Origin: Roseiarcus sp963809245
Lineage (GTDB): Bacteria; Pseudomonadota; Alphaproteobacteria; Rhizobiales; Beijerinckiaceae
NCBI GenBank assembly: GCA_963809245.1
Contig: CAWEIU010000009.1
Location: 310,001-374,000 of the forward strand
Length of the DNA: 64,000 nt
Direction of reading: 5' to 3'
Shown here: positions 34,219 through 43,169 of the stretch, in pieces
Layout of the letters: every line of letters begins with the position of its first letter
Numbering within the stretch: position 1 is the first letter of the stretch
Position numbers and translations under genes: made by a program
Notes under the pieces: generated by a model
The model's input: only the letters and a program-made list of their open reading frames with translations
The model's database searches: none
Told to the model about the DNA's origin: nothing

Positions 34219-36282
34219 TTATTTCGCCTCCCGCCGCCCAAGAGCCTGTTTGGCGGCGTCGGCGACGCGCTCCGTCGTGAAGCCGAAATGCTCGGCGACG
34301 ACCTTGATCGGCGCCGACATGCCAAAGGTGTGCATGCCGAGGATGACGCCGCCCGATCCTGCATAACGGTCCCAGCCGATGGCCGCCGCCTCTTCGACGG
34401 TCACCCGCGCTGAAATATCCGGCGGCAGGACGCTGTCGCGGTAAGCCTGATCCTGTTCCTCGAACAATTCCCACGACGGCATGCTGACGACACGCGCCGC
34501 GATGTTCTCGGCGGCCAGGCTGTCGCGCGCGGCGAGGCAAAGAGACACCTCGCTGCCGGTGGCGATCAAGATGACGTCGGGCTTGCGCCCGGTCGGCTCG
34601 GCAAGCACGTAGGCGCCCTTCGCCAAGCCGCTGGCTGACGCCAGCTTGGTGCGGTCGACGACCGGCAGGGGTTGCCTCGAGCAGATGAGAGCGGCGGGCC
34701 GGCGGCCCAGTTGCATGACGATGCGATACGCTTCCGCCATCTCGTTGGCGTCGGCCGGCCGGATGACGACCATCCCCGGAATGGCGCGCAGGGCGGCGAT
34801 CTGTTCGATCGGCTGATGGGTCGGGCCGTCTTCGCCGACGCCGATCGAATCGTGCGTCCAGACGTGGATGACCGGCAGGTCCATCAGCGACGCCAGCCGG
34901 ATGGCGCCGCGGGCGTAGTCCGTGAAGATGAGGAATCCGGAGGCGAAAGCGCGCAGGCCGGCCAGGGTCATGCCGTTGACGACGGCGCACATGGCGTGCT
35001 CGCGAACGCCGAAATGCAGATTGCGGCCCCACGCATCGCCAAGCCTGCCCATTGGTTCAAAGTCGCCGGCGCCGGAAAAGACCAGCCGCGTCTTGGTGCT
35101 GGGCGCCAGATCAGCCGCCCCGCCGATCACCCACGGAACGCGCTCGGCGATCGCGTTCAGGACTTTGCCCGAGGCGTCGCGCGTCGCCATTCCGGTCGCG
35201 CTCGGCGGAAAGACAGGGATCGCGTCTTGCCATCCGTCCGGCAGCTCGCCGCGGCGAATGCATTCGACTTGGCCGGCGATATCGGCATGGGCCGCGCGAT
35301 AGCGCTCGAACATCGCTTCCCAGTCGGCCCGGCGCGCGCCGCCCCGGGCGCCGAGACCGGCGGCGAAGTGCTCGCGCACGCCCTCGGGAACGACGAAGGA
35401 TTGATCGGGATCGAATCCGAAGAACTGCTTGGTGAGGCGTAATTCTTCCTCGCCCAGCGGCTCGCCGTGCACTTCGGGGGAATCATGTTTGTGCGGAGAG
35501 CCATAGCCGATGTGGCTATGCACGACGATCAGCGTCGGCCGATCCTTCGTCGCTAAAAATTCCTCATAGGCCCGAACGAGTTGGGCGAGGTCGTTGGGGT
35601 CGGTCACGCGCGTGACGTTCCAGCCATAGGCCAGGAAGCGCGCTGCGACGTCCTCGGTGAAGGCGATGTCGGTGTGACCCTCGATCGTCACGCGGTTGCT
35701 ATCGTAAATCCAGCAGAGATTGGAGAGGCGCAGATGGCCAGCGAGCGAAGCTGCTTCGCTGGAGACCCCCTCCATCATGCAACCGTCGCCGCACAGCGCA
35801 TACACGTTGAAGTCGAAGACTTCGAAGCCCGGCCGATTGTAGGTCGCAGCCAGCCACTCGCGAGCGATCGCCATGCCTACGCTGTTGGAGACTCCCTGGC
35901 CGAGGGGGCCGGTGGTCGCCTCGACGCCGGTCGTCAAGCCATATTCCGGATGTCCTGGACATCGACTGCCGGCCTGGCGAAACGTCTCGATATCCTTCAG
36001 CGTGACCGCGTCGGGCCCGAGTTGCCCATGGGACCGGTCGGCCGCCTTGACGCCGGCCAGATGGATCAGGCCGTAAAGCAGCATCGACGCATGGCCGCAC
36101 GACAATACAAAGCGATCCCTGTTGATCCACAAAGGGTCAGCCGGATCATATCGCAGGAAGCGCTGCCAGAGCACATAGGCGGTCGGAGCCGCGTCCATCG
36201 GCGTGCCGGGATGGCCCGACTTCGCCTTCTGAACGGCGTCCGCCGCCAGCATGCGAAGCGTGTTGATCGCGAGCTGATCCAT
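34219..36282 (-). CDS. tkt: Transketolase
   Basis: A 687-residue thiamine-diphosphate enzyme moving two-carbon units between sugar phosphates. Seen are the N-terminal KSGHPGTPMDAAP, the ThDP-binding GDGCMMEG (about 164-171), and GVREHAMCAVVNGM in the pyrimidine domain. The start at 36282 (MDQLAIN) is chosen by homology. It heads the operon tkt-gnd-zwf-HAD, with 40 bases to gnd. Confidence 0.95.
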   Translation of the reverse strand: MDQLAINTLRMLAADAVQKAKSGHPGTPMDAAPTAYVLWQRFLRYDPADPLWINRDRFVLSCGHASMLLYGLIHLAGVKAADRSHGQLGPDAVTLKDIETFRQAGSRCPGHPEYGLTTGVEATTGPLGQGVSNSVGMAIAREWLAATYNRPGFEVFDFNVYALCGDGCMMEGVSSEAASLAGHLRLSNLCWIYDSNRVTIEGHTDIAFTEDVAARFLAYGWNVTRVTDPNDLAQLVRAYEEFLATKDRPTLIVVHSHIGYGSPHKHDSPEVHGEPLGEEELRLTKQFFGFDPDQSFVVPEGVREHFAAGLGARGGARRADWEAMFERYRAAHADIAGQVECIRRGELPDGWQDAIPVFPPSATGMATRDASGKVLNAIAERVPWVIGGAADLAPSTKTRLVFSGAGDFEPMGRLGDAWGRNLHFGVREHAMCAVVNGMTLAGLRAFASGFLIFTDYARGAIRLASLMDLPVIHVWTHDSIGVGEDGPTHQPIEQIAALRAIPGMVVIRPADANEMAEAYRIVMQLGRRPAALICSRQPLPVVDRTKLASASGLAKGAYVLAEPTGRKPDVILIATGSEVSLCLAARDSLAAENIAARVVSMPSWELFEEQDQAYRDSVLPPDISARVTVEEAAAIGWDRYAGSGGVILGMHTFGMSAPIKVVAEHFGFTTERVADAAKQALGRREAK

Positions 36283-36394
36283 GATGGAGATGCCTCTCAG
36301 CCCCGTCCGGTTGCGCGAGAGCAAGGTCGCCCGGAGTTAGATTGGAACTTGGCGCGAAAAGAACAAGGCCGGCCGACCCGAATTCTACGCCCGG

Positions 36395-37693
36395 TCAACT
36401 TCCCCACGTCGCGAACATGCCAACGGCGGCGGCGGCCATCGCGGCGGTGGCGACCCATCCCAACGCCGCAAGCCGTTTGGTTAGCGTAAACTGACCCATG
36501 ACTGTCCTGCGCGAGGCCAGGAGCATGATCATCACCATGATTGGAACAGCGGCGACCCCATTGATCACGGCGCTCCAGAACAGCGCCTTGATCGGGTCGA
36601 GAGAGGTGTAATTCAGTCCGGCGCCGATGATCGTCGCCACGGCGATGGCGCCATAGAATGCTGGCGCGCGCCCAGGACGCTGAGCAAGGCCGACGCGCCA
36701 GCGCAGCGCTTCCCCCACAGCGTAAGCGGCGCTGCCCGCGAGGACCGGCAGGGCCAGCAGGCCCGTTCCGACAATGCCCAGCGCAAAGACGGTAAAAGCG
36801 AAGCGGCCCGCGATCGGTCTGAGAGCTTCGGCCGCCTGGGACGAGGTCTGGATATCGGTGACGCCATGGGCGTTCAGCGTCGTCGCGGTCGTTATCATGA
36901 TGAAAAGTGCGATGAGGTTGGAGATGCCCATCCCGACAAGCGTGTCGATCTGAATGCGCGACATCTGGCGCGGCGCTTGAAGGGGCGCCTTGATCAGAGG
37001 CTTCGCTTTAGGGTCGTCCCTCTCGTCTTCGACTTCCTCACCGGCCTGCCAGAAGAACAGGTATGGGCTGATCGTGGTGCCGAACACGGCGACGACGACC
37101 GTCAGGTAGTTTCCGGACAATTGAATGTGCGGCACGACGAGGTTCTCGGCGACTGTGGGCCACGGCGCTCCGACGACGAACACCGTTGCGACATAGGCGA
37201 ACAGCGAGATCGTGAGCCAGCGCAGTACAGACGCATAGCGGGAATAGCGCATGAACACTTCGAGCAACACAGTGGCGATTGCGAACGCGGCCACGAGAAC
37301 CGGCTTTGGGAGGTCGACAAGAAGGCGCAATGCGGCGGCCATGGCGCCGAGATCCGCGCCGATGTTGATGATGTTGGCGAAAAGCAGCAGCCCGATCAAT
37401 GTGGTGACAAGCGGCGCTGGATAGTGCCGGCGCATGTTGCCGGCGAGGCCACGCCCGGTGACGCGGCCGACCTGCGCGCTGATCATCTGAATCGCACACA
37501 TCAGCGGATAGGTCAGAAGCAACGTCCAGCCGAGGGTGTAGCCGAACTCGGCGCCCGCCTGCGCGTAGGTCGCGATGCCGCTAGGGTCATCGTCGGATGC
37601 TCCAGTGATCAGGCCCGGCCCCAGTATATCCGCAAGTCTTGGCCGGTCCGGTTGCTTAATTTCCTGGGGAGCCGGCCTAACAAGTTCGGTCAT
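36395..37693 (-). CDS. NRAMP-related metal transporter with non-canonical metal-site motifs
   Basis: A 432-residue inner-membrane protein with about 11 helices of the NRAMP/SLC11 fold. The first-helix motif is DPSG in GASDDDPSGIATY where canonical Mn/Fe transporters have DPGN. The sixth-helix MPH is replaced by SPY in GTTISPYLFFWQ. The missing Asn and Met ligands argue against typical Mn2+/Fe2+ selectivity; NRAMP-related magnesium transporters also depart at these sites. It is monocistronic. Substrate uncertain. Confidence 0.87.
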   Translation of the reverse strand: MTELVRPAPQEIKQPDRPRLADILGPGLITGASDDDPSGIATYAQAGAEFGYTLGWTLLLTYPLMCAIQMISAQVGRVTGRGLAGNMRRHYPAPLVTTLIGLLLFANIINIGADLGAMAAALRLLVDLPKPVLVAAFAIATVLLEVFMRYSRYASVLRWLTISLFAYVATVFVVGAPWPTVAENLVVPHIQLSGNYLTVVVAVFGTTISPYLFFWQAGEEVEDERDDPKAKPLIKAPLQAPRQMSRIQIDTLVGMGISNLIALFIMITTATTLNAHGVTDIQTSSQAAEALRPIAGRFAFTVFALGIVGTGLLALPVLAGSAAYAVGEALRWRVGLAQRPGRAPAFYGAIAVATIIGAGLNYTSLDPIKALFWSAVINGVAAVPIMVMIMLLASRRTVMGQFTLTKRLAALGWVATAAMAAAAVGMFATWGS

Positions 37694-37930
37694 TTAAATG
37701 AGCCGCCTCTACTGAGCCTCGCGCAGTCCCGTTAACGTCCATTGTGCGCGAATGTTCCTAAGGGTCAAAATTCAAACAGGTTCCCGTGAGAACTGAGCGG
37801 GCGGACAGGCGACCAGAGTCCACGTCGTCACCGACGTCCTCGGTCGGCAACTTTGCCTCATCCATCGCTCTCGCTGCCGTCATCGCCTTTTGGGGCTAGA
37901 GCATTCGCCCAAGTCAGCCCGACCGGCTTC

Positions 37931-38305
37931 TTAGGTGGCGTCCTGGATGTCGAAGCGAGTCACCTTGCCGTCTCGAAAGCGGAAGACGTGTTCAACCGTC
38001 TTGTCCTTCAGCCCGTGCGTCTGGCCCTGGAGCGGCTTGCCTTCGAGATCGCGGACGGACTGGCGAACCTCTGCGACGATTGCGTCGTCGGCAGTCCTGT
38101 GGAAGCCCACAGGTTCGACGTGCGGACTGACCATGGTCCACTGGCGGGTCCAGTACTCGCGCACGGCATCGCGACCGTGAACGTGGCCGCCATCCATGCC
38201 GTTGGCCCAAACGACATCATCGGCAAGCACGGCCAGCACGGCATCGATATCCCGCGAGTTGAAGCGGTCGTAGATGCGTTTCAGGATTTCGACATCAGCG
38301 TCCAT
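37931..38305 (-). CDS. NTF2-like (SnoaL-type) small protein
   Basis: A 124-residue cone-shaped NTF2/SnoaL-fold protein with the typical pattern ILKRIYDRFNSRDIDAVLAV, WANGMDGGHVHGRDAVREYW and HVFRFRDGKVTRFD. Such proteins may be enzymes or ligand binders; no function can be named. It is divergent from a MarR-type gene and shares an 84-base gap containing a palindrome, so it is the likely target of that regulator. Confidence 0.85.
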   Translation of the reverse strand: MDADVEILKRIYDRFNSRDIDAVLAVLADDVVWANGMDGGHVHGRDAVREYWTRQWTMVSPHVEPVGFHRTADDAIVAEVRQSVRDLEGKPLQGQTHGLKDKTVEHVFRFRDGKVTRFDIQDAT

Positions 38306-38361
38306 CGTGCTCTCTCCTCGGTTGCGCCTGAGTTGCGTCAGGGAACAGAAGCGATAAACAT

Positions 38362-38375
38362 ATGCACGTATGCAT
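38362..38375. promoter_or_regulatory. Probable MarR operator
   Basis: ATGCA-CGTA-TGCAT is a perfect 5-bp inverted repeat with a 4-base centre. It lies between the divergent NTF2-like gene and the MarR gene, 15 bases before the GTG of the latter. This is the usual place for a MarR-type autoregulatory site. Confidence 0.6.
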
Positions 38376-38389
38376 CAGGAGACCGAACA

Positions 38390-38869
38390 GTGCAAGCGAA
38401 AGATTTGACAGGCCTGGATGTGCTCTCGACACCCGGGCACCTGATCAGTCTCGCGGCGCGCGGCTTCGCTCGCCTGAGCGAAGCGCGCCTGAAGCCCTTG
38501 GGCTTCGGCGTCGGTCATCTGCCGGTACTGGTCGCACTTCGGGAGGGCCGAGCCAGCACGCAGCGTGATCTAGCCCGCTTCGCCAAGATCGAGCAGCCGC
38601 CAATGGCGCAAATGCTCGCGCGCATGGAGCGAGACGGTCTCATCCAACGCACGCCTGACCCGGCCGATGGACGCAGCAGCCGCGTTTCGATGACGCAAGC
38701 CGCAAAAGCGCGTCTGCCAAGCGCGGTTGCAACCTTGCTCTCGGGTAACCGCGAGGCGTTGAGCGGCTTCACGGACGAAGAGTCCGCACAGCTTGTCGCC
38801 TTGCTTACGCGGCTGATCGCAAATCTCGATCGGATCGCGAGCGTCGAGGCGTCGCCGCGCGCTCCCTGA
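38390..38869 (+). CDS. MarR-family transcriptional regulator
   Basis: A 159-residue winged-helix regulator (GHLPVLVALREGRASTQRD, LARFAKIEQPPMAQML, ERDGLIQRTPDPADGRSSRV). The GTG at 38390 is chosen because CAGGAGA lies seven bases upstream. The much longer open frame reaching back to 37853 overlaps the divergent gene and shows no homology. It probably represses itself and the NTF2-like gene through the 38362-38375 palindrome. Confidence 0.88.
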   Translation: MQAKDLTGLDVLSTPGHLISLAARGFARLSEARLKPLGFGVGHLPVLVALREGRASTQRDLARFAKIEQPPMAQMLARMERDGLIQRTPDPADGRSSRVSMTQAAKARLPSAVATLLSGNREALSGFTDEESAQLVALLTRLIANLDRIASVEASPRAP

Positions 38870-38968
38870 TTTCGCTGTCAGGCTGGTAGAGTCCAGATCC
38901 CAATATTTGCAGAGCGGCGCCATAATCGTGGCGTTGCGGCCGCAATGTCCGCCGATCGCGCTTCGAGC

Positions 38969-39469
38969 TTATCGCCGTTTGACTGAAATTGGATTGTAAT
39001 TGGGGAGGCCGCGAAGCGAGATGTCCTGCAGCGCCACCGGCTCGCGCTCCCCGCGATCATAGGCGCGCACGAGGTTCAGCGTCATCTTTTGCCTTATCGC
39101 GGCCAGTTCGGTCGGGTTTAGGGGATATCTGCACGAGCGCTGGTACTCGGAGAATCCGCCCTGAAGCGCACCCGAAAGAAGCCGAAGCGCTCGCGAATCG
39201 TATGCGGAAAACGGCACGTCACGCACCCCTGTGTTGGAACTCTTTGGGCAGCCGACAAGGTCCGCCACGTTCTTAATGATGGTTTGGGAGGCGCTTCTCG
39301 GCGTGTTTCGGGTTCGGCGATCGAACTCGCATGCTCGCGCCAATTGGTCGCGACACATCATTTCGATCAGGAAGGACCTACGCAAAACCCTCCAGCTCGC
39401 GTTAGGTTCCATTGCGCCGTCGGGTCTTGCGAACGGATGGCGCGGGAATGCGAGCGCGGACCTGCACAA
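38969..39469 (-). CDS. Hypothetical protein (uncertain)
   Basis: An open frame of up to 166 residues; starts at Met36 or Met37 are also possible. The C-terminal part (PLNPTELAAIRQKMTLNLVR, AYDRGEREPVALQD) reads like a real helical protein, whereas the first 30 residues look like noise. No family is recognised. It is the only plausible gene between the MarR gene and the FGGY-kinase operon. The overlapping plus-strand frame is judged a shadow. Confidence 0.35.
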   Translation of the reverse strand: MCRSALAFPRHPFARPDGAMEPNASWRVLRRSFLIEMMCRDQLARACEFDRRTRNTPRSASQTIIKNVADLVGCPKSSNTGVRDVPFSAYDSRALRLLSGALQGGFSEYQRSCRYPLNPTELAAIRQKMTLNLVRAYDRGEREPVALQDISLRGLPNYNPISVKRR

Positions 39470-39648
39470 GCGCGCCCGGAATGCGGCGCGTCAGGGCCTT
39501 CTGCGGCGGCATGTCCGATCGCGTAGAGCGGCGGACCGGCGGCTTCGTGTCCGTCGCTCGCAAGCCCACTTGCGAGCGACGTCGATCACCTGCAAGCGAC
39601 CGATATCAGATCGGCGCGGTTTCACTTCGGCCAAACTCATCCCGAGCT

Positions 39649-39677
39649 GCGCCGGCTCCAGCAACTGGAGCCGGCGC
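39649..39677 (-). terminator. Strong hairpin ending the sgc-like operon
   Basis: A perfect 13-bp stem (GCGCCGGCTCCAG/CTGGAGCCGGCGC) with a 3-base loop starts 16 bases beyond the kinase stop in the direction of transcription. No U-run follows, so termination may be Rho-assisted, or the stem may protect the mRNA end. Confidence 0.65.
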
Positions 39678-39692
39678 GGTTCGCCGTCATCG

Positions 39693-41195
39693 TCACGCGG
39701 GGTCTGTCCACAGCGACGCCATCAACTCCTTCGTCTGCTGATACAGCTTCAGATAAATTGCATGGTCGCGGTCGTAGCGGGCTTCGTTCTCGCCTCTCGG
39801 CGAAACCTGCGTCGTCACAGGATTGATGCGTTCGATTGCTTCGACATCGAAGATGCCTGCGCCAACGCCGGCAAGAAAGGCGGTCCCCAGCGCCGCCCCA
39901 GTCGTATGTTGGCGCACGCGCTGGGGCGCCTTGGTGATGTCGGAGACTGTTTGGATCCAGAGCGCGTTCTTGACGCCGCCGCCGACCGCGTAAACCGTCT
40001 TGGGCGAGTTCGCTTCCGCGAACGTATCGAGATTGTGCCGCACCGCGTGCCCGATGCCCTCGATCGCGGCCCGGTAGAGGTCCTCGCGCTGATGGGCGAG
40101 CGTCAGCCCGAAGATCATGCCTCGGGCATTGGGGTCGTTGATTGGCGTGCGCTCGCCGCTGAAGAAGGGCAGCACAATAAGCCCGTTCGCCCCGGGCGGA
40201 CTTTGCTCGGCAGCCTTCGCCATTTCCGCGAAAGTCGCGTCCGTAGCGGGAAGTTGGAAGATTTCGTCGCGCAACCAGTGCGTCAGCGCCCCACTTGTCG
40301 CAAGCCCTCCCATGACTGCCCATGAGCCGGGAAAGAGGAACGGCGCGGCCCAATAGCGCGGGTCAATCTGCAGCGTGTCGTTGACCTGAATGAAGAACGC
40401 CGTCGTGCCATAAGTGATCATGAGATCGCCGGAACCTCGGACGCCGACGCTCAAAGCCTCGCTGGCGCTATCGATCGTGCCGGCGACGACTGGCGTGCCC
40501 GCGGCGAGCCCGGTCTCGGCTGCCGCCTCAGCGCCGACGGTTCCAATGACATCGCTGCTCCAGACGATCTCGGGCAGCCATTCCACCGGGCAAATCGTCT
40601 TGGCCATGTCCTCCGCCCAGCCGCGACTTGCGAGGTCGTAGCAGGGCGTGAAGCAGGAGGCGCTGTAATGATCGATCGCCCAACGGCCGGTGAGGCGGTA
40701 GTTCAGATAGGTGGAGCAGGTGACAATCTTGCGGGTCTTGGCGAATGTGTCAGGCTCGTTGTTACGGAGCCAGCGGATCTTCGGCCCGACCGACTGGGTC
40801 GTTAGCGCATTGCCGCATCGCGCGAGGATCGTGGCTTCGCCAAGCTCAGCGTTCAGATCGGCGATCTCTCGGCGCGCCCGCGTATCGATGCCGTAAAGCA
40901 CCGCCCGCCGAAGCGGGCGGCCCGAGGCGTCGACCGGAAGCATGCACGGACCAATTCCGCTGCAGCCAACCGACGCAATGGCCTTGGGGTCCACGCCGCT
41001 TTCCGCCAGCAGGGTGTGGCTTAGATCGCAGAACGCCGCCCACCAGTCGGCGTCTGCGTCGTGTTCAGCCAACCCGGGAGCGGGAACGCCCATCTCGTGT
41101 TTGCGCTGCGCGGTCGCGATGATCGCGCCGTCCTCGCTGAGAAGGACGCCCTTGCTGGAATAGCTGCCGATGTCGACGCCGAGCAGATAGCGCAA
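39693..41195 (-). CDS. FGGY-family carbohydrate kinase
   Basis: A 500-residue ATP-dependent sugar/polyol kinase of the xylulokinase-gluconokinase fold: GVDIGSYSSKGVLL (residues 6-19), the central GTIDSASEALSVGV, and the C-terminal phosphate-binding VYAVGGGVKNALW. It starts two bases after the M42 gene and is last in an eight-gene operon. It would phosphorylate the imported sugar. Substrate unknown; xylulose-, fuculose- or AI-2-like substrates are all possible. Confidence 0.9.
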   Translation of the reverse strand: MRYLLGVDIGSYSSKGVLLSEDGAIIATAQRKHEMGVPAPGLAEHDADADWWAAFCDLSHTLLAESGVDPKAIASVGCSGIGPCMLPVDASGRPLRRAVLYGIDTRARREIADLNAELGEATILARCGNALTTQSVGPKIRWLRNNEPDTFAKTRKIVTCSTYLNYRLTGRWAIDHYSASCFTPCYDLASRGWAEDMAKTICPVEWLPEIVWSSDVIGTVGAEAAAETGLAAGTPVVAGTIDSASEALSVGVRGSGDLMITYGTTAFFIQVNDTLQIDPRYWAAPFLFPGSWAVMGGLATSGALTHWLRDEIFQLPATDATFAEMAKAAEQSPPGANGLIVLPFFSGERTPINDPNARGMIFGLTLAHQREDLYRAAIEGIGHAVRHNLDTFAEANSPKTVYAVGGGVKNALWIQTVSDITKAPQRVRQHTTGAALGTAFLAGVGAGIFDVEAIERINPVTTQVSPRGENEARYDRDHAIYLKLYQQTKELMASLWTDPA

Positions 41196-41197
41196 GA

Positions 41198-42334
41198 TCA
41201 GCCCTCCTGCCGGCGCGCAAAGGAATAACCTCCCGGCATGTCGGCGAGGGCGGCATGGAGCCAGCTTGCCAGACCGGCGAGGTCTCTTAGATCACACATC
41301 TCCATTGGCGCATGGGTGTACCGGGTGGGGTAGCCGACGTCGACCGACGGGATTCCCTCGCCGACGAGCTGGACGTAGGACGAGTCGGTCAGGCAACCGG
41401 TGTGAGCGCTGCGCTGGAGCGACAGCCCTGTGCGAGCGGCCGATTGGGTCAAGCGCCGAACCAGCGCCGGATGGGGCAGGGTGCCGTTGAGCGTGCCGCG
41501 ACCGTGGAAGCTGTACATGCCAAGCGCCGGTCCGCCTCCCAAACGAAGCTCGCCGCGTTGCGCCAAGTCCGGCGTATCAGACGCAACCATGATGTCGATC
41601 GAGATCGCGGCGTCGGGTTTAAGGCGCTGGGCGGCGACCATCGCGCCGCGCAGATTGAATTCCTCCTGAACCGTGAAAACAGCCTCGAGGGTTGCGGGAG
41701 TGGGCGTCTCAAGCGCAGCGTGAATGAGCTCCATCAACACCGCGCAACCTGCGCGGTCGTCCAGCGCCGCCCCGCAGATCCGGTGGTCGCCGAAGCGCTG
41801 GAACTTCGGGCGGTAGGTGACCGGGGCGCCGATCTCGATGCCGAGAGCGCGAACGGCCTCGGCGCTCTCGGCGCCCAAATCGAGGAAGAGCTTGTCGTAG
41901 CCGAGCACGAGCCCCTTTTCCTCAGGGGGCGTCGCGTGGTGGGCCTTGATTCCCACCACGCAGGGGATCGCATCGCCGCTCGCGTTGAGAATAACCATCT
42001 CAAGGCCCGGCAGCACTCGCTCCGGCACGCCGCCAAGTCGTTCGACGCGCACGAAGCCGTCAGGCTCAATCCGCCGCACCACCAAGCCCAGTTGGTCGGT
42101 GTGGGCGAACACCATGACGCGAGGCGCCTTCGGATCCGCTCCAGGAACCGTGAGGGTCAGATTGCCGAGGGCGTCGGTATGACGATGGATCCTCGGGTTG
42201 GACATCTCCTCTGCAACATAGGCGCTAACCGGATCCTCGTAACCCGAAAGGCCTGGAATGCCGCAAAGACGCTCTGTCCAGGCGGCGATCCGGCCGATGC
42301 TGGCGCGGGTTGCTTCGTGCGACTGCTTGATCAT
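41198..42334 (-). CDS. M42-family metallopeptidase-like protein (SgcX/FrvX type)
   Basis: A 378-residue dinuclear-metal protein of the M42 family (FrvX, SgcX, YsdC). Expected ligands are seen in FAHTDQLG, GAALDDRAG, the catalytic QEEFNLRG, ISIDI, and THAPMEMC near the C-terminus. Members are annotated as glutamyl aminopeptidases or endoglucanases, but those within sugar operons have no proven role. Here it lies between a BtpA/SgcQ gene and a sugar kinase, as SgcX lies in the E. coli sgc set, so a glycan- or amide-cleaving step is possible. Confidence 0.9.
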   Translation of the reverse strand: MIKQSHEATRASIGRIAAWTERLCGIPGLSGYEDPVSAYVAEEMSNPRIHRHTDALGNLTLTVPGADPKAPRVMVFAHTDQLGLVVRRIEPDGFVRVERLGGVPERVLPGLEMVILNASGDAIPCVVGIKAHHATPPEEKGLVLGYDKLFLDLGAESAEAVRALGIEIGAPVTYRPKFQRFGDHRICGAALDDRAGCAVLMELIHAALETPTPATLEAVFTVQEEFNLRGAMVAAQRLKPDAAISIDIMVASDTPDLAQRGELRLGGGPALGMYSFHGRGTLNGTLPHPALVRRLTQSAARTGLSLQRSAHTGCLTDSSYVQLVGEGIPSVDVGYPTRYTHAPMEMCDLRDLAGLASWLHAALADMPGGYSFARRQEG

Positions 42335-42341
42335 CGCTCCC

Positions 42342-43157
42342 TCACGCCTTGTTCGCGTGGCGAATCGATTTCACCTTGTCCATGAAGACCCGGACCCGTG
42401 CGGGATCCACAAGGTTCTCAAAGCGCCCGTCGATCTTGAATGCAGTTCCGACCACGGCGCCGTCGGAGACGGCAAGTTGCCGCTCGACGTTCTCGACGCG
42501 GCATCCCGTGTTGCAGAGCACCACCGTATCGGGAACAGCCGCTTTGATTTGCGACAGGATCTGCGTGTCCGTTTCAGCCCCGGCGGTCAGCCCGGAGACG
42601 CAGAGAGCGTCAGGGCGATTGTTGAAGACGGTGGAACGCGCGATGTCGACCGGATTACGATTTCCAAGGTACGACGCGGCCTCGGGCACGATGTTGTAGA
42701 ACATCCGCAAATTCGGCGCCAAAGCGGCGCGGTGCCGGACCGTTTCTCCCACGTTCGTGTTCCACAGCCCGAAGTCGCTCGCGTAAACGCCGGTAATGAT
42801 CTCGCGGATGAATTTCGCGTCGGTGGCCGCCGCGAGATCGATCGAGGCGATCGGATCCCACAGGACGTTCACCCCGAACGGAACTTTGATGGCCTGCCGG
42901 ATCTCGCCGATGATGCGAGCCATCGCCGCGGTGGTTTCAGGCTTGACCTTCGTCAGGTAAGGCAGGCTGAACTCGTTCGAGAACATCACCCCGTCGACGC
43001 CGCCCGCCTGAAGATTTTCGAGATCCTGCAACGCAAGATCGACCACCTTGGACATGCCGCTGTCGCGATCGAAGCTCGGGTCGCCCGGCAACGCCTGCAG
43101 GTGGCACATCGCGACGATGGGCTTCTCGACGCCGAACATGTTCTTCAGCCAGTTCAT
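42342..43157 (-). CDS. BtpA/SgcQ-family protein
   Basis: A 271-residue TIM-barrel-like protein (CHLQALPGDPSFD near the start, GVDGVMFSNEF, FGVNVLWDP, VVGTAFKIDGRF). The family includes BtpA, named for photosystem I biogenesis in cyanobacteria, and SgcQ of the E. coli sgc operon; no reaction is established. It lies 12 bases after the DeoR gene and 7 before the M42 gene. The operon suggests a sugar-phosphate substrate. Confidence 0.9.
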   Translation of the reverse strand: MNWLKNMFGVEKPIVAMCHLQALPGDPSFDRDSGMSKVVDLALQDLENLQAGGVDGVMFSNEFSLPYLTKVKPETTAAMARIIGEIRQAIKVPFGVNVLWDPIASIDLAAATDAKFIREIITGVYASDFGLWNTNVGETVRHRAALAPNLRMFYNIVPEAASYLGNRNPVDIARSTVFNNRPDALCVSGLTAGAETDTQILSQIKAAVPDTVVLCNTGCRVENVERQLAVSDGAVVGTAFKIDGRFENLVDPARVRVFMDKVKSIRHANKA

Positions 43158-43169
43158 CTTTATCTCCTG

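Larger units (their letters stand above)
38870..39692. other. 823-base interval between the MarR gene and the FGGY-kinase operon
   Basis: It contains the doubtful 38969-39469 frame and the strong hairpin at 39649-39677. From 39470 to 39640 only CGCTCGCAAG/CTTGCGAGCG-type short inverted repeats near 39555-39580 were noticed, with no gene, RNA or promoter. Confidence 0.5.

Noticed and set aside
39231..40325. 364-residue plus-strand open frame
   Set aside because: Mostly antisense to the FGGY kinase; the part before it has no recognisable domain.
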